A stretch of DNA of 64,000 bases, taken from contig NC_063259.1 in the NCBI RefSeq assembly GCF_019578655.1, positions 25,469,277 through 25,533,276 of the forward strand. Reading direction: 5' to 3'. Position numbers and translations under genes: made by a program. The stretch's first letter is position 1. Each line of letters begins with the position of its first letter. Positions 50,246-59,279 of the stretch are shown piece after piece. The notes under the pieces were generated by a model that was not told the origin of the DNA, searched no databases, and saw nothing but the letters and a program-made list of their open reading frames with translations. The stretch is from Ricinus communis (Eukaryota; Streptophyta; Magnoliopsida; Malpighiales; Euphorbiaceae).

Positions 50246-50400
50246 GGACAAAGAATCTTTTCCTTTTTACAAATGGAAGAAAACGGACAAAAGAAGATGA
50301 TAAGAATGGACAAAGTGGCAGACAAGAATCTTTTCTTTTTGACGAAATGGTGTAATTATTGGACAAAGTGACAGACAAGAATCTTTTCTTTTTAACAAAG
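50246..50400 (+). promoter_or_regulatory. tandem upstream promoter blocks, copy E (type 1)
   Basis: Three blocks of the form GGACAAAG...AGAATCTTTTC(T)TTTT at about 50246, 50300 and 50356. The last two are near-perfect copies, each containing GACAGACAAGAATC or GGCAGACAAGAATC. Copy A shows the mirror arrangement. They are probably duplicated enhancer units. Confidence 0.5.
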
Positions 50401-50426
50401 TAGTTTAATTATTTGTAATAATGTAA

Positions 50427-50662
50427 CGGACTCAAGCTTGTTTGAAGTCCGAATAGTGTCCTACTTCTTATTATATATAGATGTAAATTAGATGAAGGCA
50501 GGCATCACTTGAATGCTTGAACTATCTTCCCTACTTTCTCTTTGTAAAATCTTCTTTCAATAAAAGTTTAAATTATTTACTTACTTCTTCTCTTTTCTCT
50601 TACTTCTTCTCTTTTACTTCTTCTCTTTTCTCTTCTTTTATTATAAACTATTTCTCTATTAT
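50427..50662 (+). promoter_or_regulatory. pararetrovirus promoter and poly(A) signal at the right end of the array
   Basis: Inverted repeat CGGACT...AGTCCG (50427-50451), TATATATAG (50472-50480), AATAAA (50559-50564), then part of the leader up to TTTCTCTATTAT, where host DNA starts. About 20 viral bases before the primer site are missing compared with copy D. The promoter points out into the host repeat and the duplicated modules beyond. Confidence 0.78.
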
Positions 50663-50886
50663 AACATAATTTTTAGGTTTATTATCTATAAAGTGTATAT
50701 TCATCTATTATTAGTGTCGGATTCATTAAACATAAATTTTAGGTTTATTACTTATAAATTGTATATTCATCTGTTATTAGTTCATGTTCATTAAACATAA
50801 ACATCAGGTTCATTATTTATAAGGTGTATATTCATCTATTATTAGTATCAAATTTGTTAAATATAACTTTTAGGTTCATTACATAT
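50663..50886 (+). repeat. 224-bp flanking direct repeat, right copy
   Basis: Identical to 22325-22548. Past 50886 the ~66-bp minisatellite continues (AAAGTATATATTCATCTATT, then CATTAAACATAAACTG) to about 50950, whereas in the left copy the viral DNA starts at that point. To the left of 50663 is viral leader, whereas the left copy is preceded by host DNA at that point. This is the pattern of a target duplicated by the insertion. Confidence 0.93.
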
Positions 50887-51532
50887 AAAGTATATATTCA
50901 TCTATTATTAGTGTCAGGTTCATTAAACATAAACTGTATATTCATTAAATTTTACTAGTGAATATATCTTAACATATGAATATGTTTTTATTTAATTTAT
51001 GAATTTCTAGATTACAATCTATAAACCTCAGGTATACATATGATGAACCTATAATTTATAACATATAAGTCTACAAGTCATTTTATAAATTTAAATTATA
51101 ATGGTGATGTTTGGAATTAAATTAATAAAGGATAAAAATTATAAAAATAAGTTTTTTTATATTTTTAGGGAAATATAAGATTACTTTTGTCTATGTTTAT
51201 TTTTAATTTTAATATATAGTATTTTCATACTAGCATATTATTGAAATAAAAATATAATAATAAAATTATTAGTAGTATTTAATATAAAATTAGAAATTAG
51301 AATGTAATAATAGAGTTATTTTAGAGTATAATAATTTATGCGTCTTGCATAAATTTAAATTTGTAATATTAATTTAAATTTGAATCATTTTTTGTATATA
51401 ATGTGTGTTTTTGCTTTTACAATGAGTGTAAAGGGACAGCTATTTTCTGTTATGTAATTCACAGTCTATTAAACTACACATCAATAAAAAAAATATAAAG
51501 TACATTTACATACACCAAACCTATATACAGGT
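50887..51532. other. AT-rich host DNA right of the array
   Basis: End of the minisatellite (to about 50950), then AT-rich sequence with no ORF or element that I can support. Confidence 0.5.
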
Positions 51533-51541
51533 GATAGGTTC

Positions 51542-51585
<44 letters not shown>

Positions 51586-52200
51586 AGGCGTTTTAGTGAT
51601 TTATTAGTATGTTTTATATATATAATGTGTAGAAATATGTGTTTACTACCTCACTTTAGTTTTATTGTCTAATTTTAGATGTTAATAGTAAAAAAGGAAA
51701 AATATGGACTAAATATTGATATATATATGAGCTTAAATTGGACTGTCGCAATTGAGATTTAGAATAAAAACGCGTGAACTGTTTATTGTTAGTCCTAACC
51801 GAAAAAACACAAGGCCCACAAAGGAAATTAATTAGTTATTATGTAATTATGGATAATTACTTTTAAATTATTTATTTTATTTAGAATAGTTAAGAGAATA
51901 ATTATTAGAGGTATTGTGCTTAAAGAAGGACTCTACAAAGGAATCTCTGTAAGTAGTAGAGATCAATTATACAACAGGAGAAATCTGTCTGCACTTATCC
52001 ATTATTTTTTTCTGTGCAATTTTCTAGAGTTCATCTTCCACAAACATTTTAGTTTAGTTTTTTGCATTATTCTTTGGAGATCAAAAAAGTTTTTTAAAGA
52101 AATGGAGAGTGATAATCAATCATCTTCATACCTTGAAGAATTTCTGAATTTTGAGGGAGTTTTCATTTTCTGCTTTATATTCATGTCATCTATTTAATTA
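51533..52200 (+). repeat. triplicated host module, copy 1, with a short ORF
   Basis: Starts GATAGGTTCATAT plus (TA)n (51546-51581) and shares with the modules at 53265 and 56265 the run TTTATATATATAATGTG, GAAATATGTGTTTACTACCT and further pieces up to about 51900. Near its end is a small ORF (52102-52197, beginning MESDNQSSSYLEEFLNFEG) that ends after 31 codons and could be a first exon, with donor-like GTTTTC near 52159. No family is recognised; coding status is doubtful. Confidence 0.45.
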
Positions 52201-53264
52201 CAATGACCATTGAATTAAATGTGTCAAGTTAATTTCTACAAGTGTTTAGTTTAGCTTCTTACTTAGTATGAACCTTATTTATATAGAGTTAATGAATGAT
52301 TTCTTTACATTTATAACTTTATTAGTTTTATTTATTATTGTTAGTTGACCATTATATTAATTTAATAATAATATTTATTATAAAAAATTTTATATTGAAT
52401 ATATTAGAAATATCATATTTACTTCAATCTATAATGGTATAAGAAATTTAGATTGCATCATTAGTTTGAGTGACCTTAAAAAAAGATACATCACAGTTAT
52501 ATTCATTAAATTTGGACTAAAACAAAAATAAAAGAACTATTAAACGTTGATTAAATATTATTTTATCATATAATACAATAATAAGAAGATGAACTAAAAA
52601 CTAAGAGATCCTCTCGGTACTAAAACGTCACGAGATCGTCATATTCCTCTCCAATCCACGATATCCACATCAGAGAATACGAAAATGTGCCCTTTTTTGC
52701 GTAAATAGGAAATCACGTGGACAAGACCTAAAGAAACACCCACGTGGACCTCTATTTATCAAGTAATGGAAAGTCCCACTTTAATAACTAACTTAAACAT
52801 GCTAAGTGGTTATACGACTGTCGGAATTCATCCCCGTAACTTATTTCATTCTAAATATATAATAACATTTTAAATTATATAATTTTCCATTTATTCAAAC
52901 CGTATTTTCATTATCGGTTCCATAAAAATTCACTAATCTATAGATCACATGTCAAATAATAAAATAATAAAGAGACAATTTACTCCGAACATAATGTATC
53001 CAAAAATAAAATAGATTGAATTTAAATTTTTCAAGAAAAAAGCTTATAAATTTCTTGATTGATATTGAGATGGTGGCATATTATAATGAGATTAGAGAGG
53101 TGAAGGAATAAATAAATGAAGGAAGAAGAGTCGATTTTATGAAGAAAATGATTCATTAGGTATTTTAGGGTTAATAACAATTAAGAAATGATTTAGAATT
53201 AAAAAAAATAAAGGATAAACATGTTTTAATATTTAAAAAAAATATCATATTTACATTCCTTTTA
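52201..53264. other. intergenic stretch with two G-box motifs
   Basis: Mostly AT-rich. A more balanced part at about 52600-52860 has two CACGTGGAC motifs (52714-52722 and 52741-52749, 27 bp apart), the G-box/ABRE core. No gene is visible directly downstream within 300 bp, so any regulatory role is a guess. Confidence 0.35.
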
Positions 53265-54010
53265 TAAAGTTTATGATAGGTTCATATATATATATATATA
53301 TATATAATATTTTAGTACTTTAATTGTATATTTTATATATATAATATGTGGAAATTACATCATTTTAGCTTTATTATTCAATTTCAAATATCATTAACTA
53401 AAAAGGAAAAACATGAGCTAAATTCTAATAAAGGGACTTAAATAGAGATATTACTGCCAAAATTCAGAATTAATAAAGACGCGTGGACTGCTATTTTTAC
53501 AGACCTAGCAAAATAATTCAAGGTTCAAGAGGGAATTAATTAATTTGTAAGATGAATCTCTATAAATATTAGAAATCATATACACAACTAAGATACACAT
53601 ACAATTATTCATATATCTGCAATTCTCTACGGTTTAAATTTTAGATATATTTAATATGAAAAGTACAAATTCCGAGTTAGAATTCGATTTATTTTATTGG
53701 ATGATGCAAGGGCAAGAGCTAAATAGATTCATAATGCAGTTGCTAATGAGATGTACAGCACACATATATGGACATCATGATCTGTATCTCTGGCCATTGC
53801 TGTTTTATGAACAGTATTATCATACAAATTCACAACTTAGTAGTTAGGAATCTGAGTCGTCATTTTACTGTTTTTATTTGTCTGGGGAAGGCATTGGCAC
53901 AACAGTTAATGGGTATAATTGGTAGCATCCAGGCGTCGTGTGTGACCTAGAATAAATATTGTATACGGGTGGGGGGCCTTTGATTTTAATTCGTAATCAG
54001 AACTGCAATT
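53265..54010 (+). repeat. triplicated host module, copy 2, with a 63-aa ORF
   Basis: Collinear with 56265-57185. After GATAGGTTCATAT and (TA)n comes a promoter-like part with TATAAATATT (about 53563-53572), then ATG 53656 opening 63 codons (MKSTNSELEF...) to 53847. The matching ORF in copy 3 starts MKSTISELS but is in another frame after a 20-base difference and stops early. Both copies share the downstream GTAGCAT(C/T)CAGGCGTC and GTGTGACCTAGAATAAATAT. Conservation of the flanks without a conserved frame argues for a decayed gene or a non-coding transcript. Confidence 0.45.
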
Positions 54011-54104
54011 ATGCTGACAGATCAAAGTTAATATATAGTATCTGATGATTTAAGGTTAATTGTGGAAAAGTGCCAATGGACAGAATCCGAATTGTAAATT
54101 GTTT

Positions 54105-54200
54105 GAGTTAGTTAATAGTTAGACTTAGTACGGAATTTTGTGACCTTACGCTTATCCATTCCTTAATACCGGTCACAGGCCCACAGATCAAATCATGATA
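54105..54200 (+). mobile_element. LTR 3'-end remnant
   Basis: TGACCTTACGCTTATCCATT, then ACCGGTCACAGGCCCAC and a terminal TCATGATA, match the end of the solo LTR at about 61430-61511 (GGCCTTAAGCCTATCCATTC, then GCCGGTCACGGGCCCAC and TCATGACA). Only the last ~95 bp remain. Its right edge falls exactly where the S1 duplication begins. Confidence 0.7.
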
Positions 54201-55103
54201 TATAAGTTGTGATGTATACACCAAAATTATATAAGAATTTCCCGTAAAGGATCATGCATGTCTCATATTTTTGATTGCTTCTTGCTAAATTTAAGTAGGA
54301 AGAACGTCTTCCAAAATTTAATTAAAATTTCTTTTAAAGTCCCACTTGTTTTCAACAGATATTTTAATAAATAAAAATAATTCAAATCAAATATTGCATA
54401 AAAAATTCTTTAATTATTCCACCAAATATTATATCTCATATTTAGAAAAAGTTATATTATAAAATTATGAATTCAACTCACATGATGAATTAGAATGGCA
54501 AATAAATTATAAGATAAAAATAAAATAAAATATATCACACAAGTTGGAATTACGATTTCATGATTTACTTTCCTTCTCATTAGCACACATTGTCATTTTT
54601 TTTTTCTTATTGTTATTCCTTAATAATAAATAATAATAAATAAGTTTATAAAACATTTATTAGAATAATTATTTATTATATTTAGAAAAAAATATTTAAA
54701 ATATCTTAAGTATCTTTTTAAATAACAATTTTGAGTGCTCTATAAATATTATTCTAAAAATATTTATTAGTTAATTAATTTATATACATATTTTAATTTC
54801 TGAAACTTAAATTATTTTTTATATGTGTGCTTAATTCTTAACATATAGAATTTGTATATTGATATATGTACTTATTTTGATATATGAGATTAAAATTTAT
54901 GTGTATTTTTGTGATTTTTCTGTTAATTTATTAATTAATAAGTTACCTTCTTAATTAAACACGAATTCTAATACTAAAAAGTAATATACTAATAATCAAT
55001 TAGTTTTCTAATTAGATAATAATTAATTTTTCTAATTAGATAATAATTATTCTAAACAACAGCATATTAATTATATATCTAATTATAAAAATAATATTTT
55101 TAA

Positions 55104-55440
55104 GCGCGTTTAGCTTCTGCTAGCGGCGAGCGACAAGGACATAAAGTAGTTCAAGCAAGAAGGTACGAACGAAGTGACGGGCCGCTTTAGAGATAGGGTA
55201 GGGCAGGCAAGCAAGAACTTCATCCATTGAAGTTGAAGTAGTTTCAGTATTATTCAATCTAGATCCCCCTTGCAATTGATCTGTGCGATATCGATATGCT
55301 AACGCGAATCATTGCTTCCTCTAAGGTCAGGACAAGGCCCCCTTATTGATAGCGATAGGACAGGTGAGAACATCCCTACTTCTCAACTAACTGGCCTAGC
55401 TTTCAAACTTGCTCTCTAGGCTTGAAGGTGGCAAACCTAA
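55104..55440. mobile_element. probable organelle (mitochondrial) DNA insert
   Basis: A ~337-bp block of balanced base composition in very AT-rich DNA. The S1 left copy gives the empty site: 17-18 bp (about TATTATATTTACTAAT) are replaced by the insert, with no target duplication, as expected of organelle DNA captured in break repair. Phrases such as GACGGGCCGCTTTAGAG, GGGCAGGCAAGCAAGAACTT and GATCCCCCTTGCAATTGATC have the look of plant mitochondrial intergenic DNA, but I recognise no gene; plastid or other origin is possible. No TIR or poly(A) tail is present. Confidence 0.6.
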
Positions 55441-55918
55441 AAAATTAATTTTTTAATTATATAATAATTTATAATTTAAAAAATAATAATATCAATTATA
55501 TAGATAATATTAATTTATATAATATTAAAATTAATTAATAAATTTTTAAATTAATAAATTTTTAAAAAATAAAAATAATTAATTTATTATTCTTTTTGAA
55601 GTATTATAAATTATTATTAAATACTAAAACATTTATTAAATTATATTTATAAATTTAATTATATAATCAAAATAATAATAACAATTTTCCATCGTACAAA
55701 TGAACCAAGTGAGACACAGTAAATATCCCATTTTTTTATTGAGTTATTAAATTAGTAGGGACTGACTGGAATTAAGTGCGTCATCTTGCTATGAAATTGA
55801 GCGCAATAAGTGGAGATTGTTGGTGATAAGGTATGAAAATCAAACCTGAGAACCTGTGCTACACCAGGCTTGTTCATTTTAATTCTTAATTATCATAATT
55901 TATTTTCGTCTACTTTCT

Positions 55919-55955
<37 letters not shown>

Positions 55956-56069
55956 TAAATCAAACCTGAGGACCTGTGCTACACCATACTTGTTCATTTT
56001 GGTTCTTAATTATCATAATTTGTTTTCGTCTACTTTCTATAATATTACTACTGCTACTACTACTACAGC

Positions 56070-56070
<1 letters not shown>

Positions 56071-56111
<41 letters not shown>
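56071..56111. repeat. (ATT)n microsatellite
   Basis: About 13 ATT units at the end of the S1 right copy, matching the longer run at 22002-22054. Confidence 0.95.
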
Positions 56112-56140
56112 GTAGTCATTTATTCTTTGCTCTGACTGAT

Positions 56141-57185
56141 AGGTACATATTATATATATATATATTTAAGGTGTTTTAGTGATTTATTAGTATGTTTGAT
56201 ATACATAATATGTGGAAATATGTGTTTATTACCTCACTTTAACTTTATTGTCTAATTTCAGGTAAGGTTTATGGTAGGTTCATCTTATTTATATATATAT
56301 TTAGAGTATTTTAGTACTTTAATTATATGTTTTATATATATAATATGTGGAAATATATATCTATTACATTACTTTAGCTTTATAATCCAATTTCAGATAT
56401 CATTAACTAAAAAGAAAAAATATAAGCTAAATTCTAACAAATAGACTTAAATAGAGATACTACTGCGAAAACTCAGAATTAATAAAAACGTATGAATTAC
56501 TATTTTCACAGGCCTAGCAGAATAATCCAAGGTTAAAGGGGAAGTTAATTATTTTTTTATAATTATGGATCATTATTAATTTATTTTATTTAAAATAGTT
56601 AAAGATTGTAAAAAATAAATTTTAAAAATTTTATACTTAGAGAAGGACTTTGTAAGATGAATCTCTATAAGTATTGAAAATCATATACACAGCTAACATA
56701 TACATTTACATTCTGCATCTGTCAATTATTTTTATCTCAGCAATTTTTCTACAGATTAAAATTTAGATATATTTAATATGAAAAGTACAATTTCAGAGCT
56801 ATCCGTTGAAACAGTTACTAAATGGATTTATTTATTGGATGATGCAAGTGCATGAGCAAAATAGATTCATAATACAGTTGCTAATGAAATGTACACCACA
56901 CATATATGGACATCATGATCTGTATCTCTGGCATTGGTTTTTATGAACAGTATTATCTTACAAATCATAACTTAGTAGTTAGGAGTCTGAGTCGTCACTG
57001 TCGACAAAAACTTTTGAATTTAAACTCCACGGTGTGACATTTTACTGTTTTTCTTTGTCTGGAGAAGGCATTGCCACAGCAGAATGCTGTATGATTGGTA
57101 GCATTCAGGCGTCATGTGTGACCTAGAATAAATATTGTATACGGGTGGGTGGCCTCTGATTTTAATTCGTAAACAGAAGGGGTAT
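56141..57185 (+). repeat. triplicated host module, copy 3, with an extra half unit
   Basis: 56150-56262 repeats the start of the module (as at 51580-51690); a second start follows at about 56270 and continues in parallel with 53280-54010. The ORF equivalent of copy 2 begins at ATG 56779 but stops after about 25 codons. Relative to copy 2 there is an extra ~45 bp after GAGTCGTCA (about 57000-57045). Confidence 0.45.
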
Positions 57186-58060
57186 GGGTCTCAAAACTTA
57201 AATAAAGACAATGCTGTACCATCTCAAGCACCGACATAACATATATTTTAATCAAAGAAATTAACTACTGTGTTAGTTTTAATTAATATGTTTTTTCAAA
57301 AAGTATGGTACTTTATGATCAATTTTTACAAATATTCCAGTTAATTCATTTCTTCTCTATATGAGTATAAAGACTGCACCTTTCATGCTCGATCAATATA
57401 ATATTTTTTCATAAACTAAATTGTTATACTCTAAAAAAAATATTGTTTTCATGCCTGTACATGAAAAAAAAATATAAAAGATTATTTCAATAATCAGTAA
57501 TAGTAGCAGTATAATATGCTTCAGATATACTAATTATATACTCATTATATACCTTTTACTATTTACTTTAAATCTGTTTTATACACTTATTGTAAATATA
57601 TACATATTATATATCTATATATATATTCATTAATTCTCAATATACAAATTTTGTAATATATATATGAATAAAAAATTATTTACATATTATTTTCTACAAT
57701 TTCATAATATATCTTAATATCTTTATATACTCATGGTATACGTTTTACTGTATACTATTTTTTCTCCTAATATATACTTATTGTATATTCATTATATACT
57801 CTTTAATGTAACTTTTAAAACTTGTTTTATATTTTATTTTAAAATTCTTTTCATAATCTTTTATTGATTTATTCTTTGTTTTTATTATTTATATCAATAT
57901 AATAGTCAATACAAGTACTTTATAGGTTATATATTAATAACACACATGAGTTTTGATAATGCAATAATATATGCATTTTATATGCTATATATATATACAC
58001 ATTGTTCTTCATGTTATCTTCGCATATTTAATCTTTTAGAGCTATTATTCGTTGTTTTCG
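57186..58060. other. AT-rich DNA with tandem-like ATATACTCATTATATAC phrases
   Basis: No gene. Phrases such as TATACTCATTATATACC recur at about 57536-57800 and again right of the retrotransposon block (about 61855-61895), so this DNA probably formed one stretch before the LTR elements inserted. Confidence 0.5.
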
Positions 58061-58978
58061 ATATTTCTCTCCTCAGGTTCATTTTGTTTTATTTTTTGTA
58101 GGAATTGACTCGAGTTGCTAGGTGTTGGCGAGGATGTTTGTAGTGCCGTTCATGGTCAAGCACGATGTTAAAGAGATACTCATGCCTATGAGGATACTAT
58201 ATCGCGAAACGAGCAAAGGAAGCTACCCAGCGGCCACTCCGTGACTTGGCTTTCAAGGCTAATGATAAAGTAAAAAAACAATCCACTCCGCCCTCAATCG
58301 AATCGCAAAGCGCATTTTGGACACCTGTCTAGTCGAATTTTTAGGTGAAACCCTAGCCAAACTCCTGGATATCTTATGATATAAATAGATTGTGAAAAGA
58401 ACCTAAAAAGGGGGGGCCCCCTTCTCCTTTTCTCCTTAGTTTGTTTTCCTTCTCTATTATGTTACTTTTTTTTATGTTTTGAAGATTTATCAAAGACCTC
58501 ATCATTCATTTATCAATCTAAATATTTTCCTTTTCCTTTCTAAGCTCTTATTAATTATATTTTCTTTTATAATCTATTTCATTTATTTAACTATCATGAG
58601 TGAGTAGTTTTCTATTCTAGGGTTAAGTGAACCCTAGCCGTGATTGATGTCTGATTTGTTTCTTTAATTTCCCAAATAAATTATTTAATTGCTCTTGCTT
58701 AATTGATTGTGCATATTCCAATACTAGATTAAGGATAATTAATATTATTATAATTCCATTGTCTTTATCACAACGGGAGTTAGGTTTTGACGGATTTGAA
58801 TATTTCAATTAAGGATATGAAATTCTCCGCGGGAGTAGGTAGAATGGATTGTTAGGAAGTCAATGTATTGAGTTTAATGTCTTTAATTTGCATGATTCCA
58901 CGGGAGTAGGTTTTGATTGCATATTAGGGAAGCCATTGATACTCGGTAGAGATCTATGGTATTTTATAGGGTTACCTT
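58061..58978 (+). mobile_element. LTR-type retrotransposon sequence (Tat/Athila-like), left part
   Basis: Contains a promoter-like TATAAATAG at 58380-58388, followed about 35 bp later by a G/C homopolymer (GGGGGGGCCCCC) and a pyrimidine-rich stretch, then GGGAGTAGG phrases. It continues at 61512 after the inserted solo LTR. I could not find the exact start. The ORF on the minus strand here is not supported. Confidence 0.5.
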
Positions 58979-59279
58979 TGTAATACCCCAAATTTTTATA
59001 TGTTTAATAATGAATTATTTTTCCATATCCAATTAGTTTGATTTTTAAAGAGTTAATTAAATAAATTATTTGAGGAATAAATTATATTTTTATTTAGTTA
59101 TTCAAAATTTTCCCAAATGCACATTTATATAAGTACAATTATATATTGGAAAATTATGGTAGAATTGTAAATGATGTTTATAAAAGAAGTTGGGGGTCAA
59201 ATTGGAATTCTGCGTGATGAAATTGTAAGTAATTAAGAAAGTTGAGGGACCAAGTTGTAATAAGGAAAAGTTCGGGGGC

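Larger units (their letters stand above)
22549..50662. mobile_element. endogenous pararetrovirus array (Caulimoviridae, florendovirus-like), five copies
   Basis: Five related copies of a ~7.3-kb circular-virus genome: A (22549-29848, minus), B (29849-37173, minus), C (37174 to about 40130, minus, 5' half missing), D (about 40125-43501, plus, 5' half missing) and E (43502-50662, plus). The family is shown by a movement-protein domain, a zinc-knuckle coat protein, aspartic protease, reverse transcriptase and RNase H in that order, the tRNA-Met primer site TGGTATCAGAGCC, one promoter per unit and no LTRs. A long ORF1 followed by a separate ORF2 of unknown function is, to my knowledge, the layout of the proposed genus Florendovirus, which is known only from plant genomes. 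Petuvirus-like is the main alternative. No integrase is present, so insertion was probably through host DNA repair. Confidence 0.88.
54201..56140 (+). repeat. segmental duplication S1, right copy
   Basis: Collinear with 20424-22085. Differences include about 195 bp extra at 54295-54492, the organelle-like insert at 55104-55440, and a tandem duplication of the segment AAATCAAACCTGAG...TTCGTCTACTTTCTATAAT (55836-55922 and 55957-56043) with a triplet-repeat spacer. The ORF at 55870-56115 only reads through this duplication and the (TTA)n and is not a gene. Confidence 0.85.

Noticed and set aside
22549..50662. LTR retrotransposon instead of pararetrovirus
   Set aside because: No LTR pair or integrase; a movement-protein domain is present and the promoter/leader block occurs once per unit, as in a linearised circular genome.
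22549..50662. RIP-like or methylation-decay mutation as the cause of the frame breaks
   Set aside because: Those processes give C-to-T changes. The observed CAG/CTG variants are mostly indels and A-to-G or T-to-C type differences.
55870..56115. 81-aa ORF with Asn and Ile runs
   Set aside because: It is formed by a tandem duplication and triplet repeats within S1.
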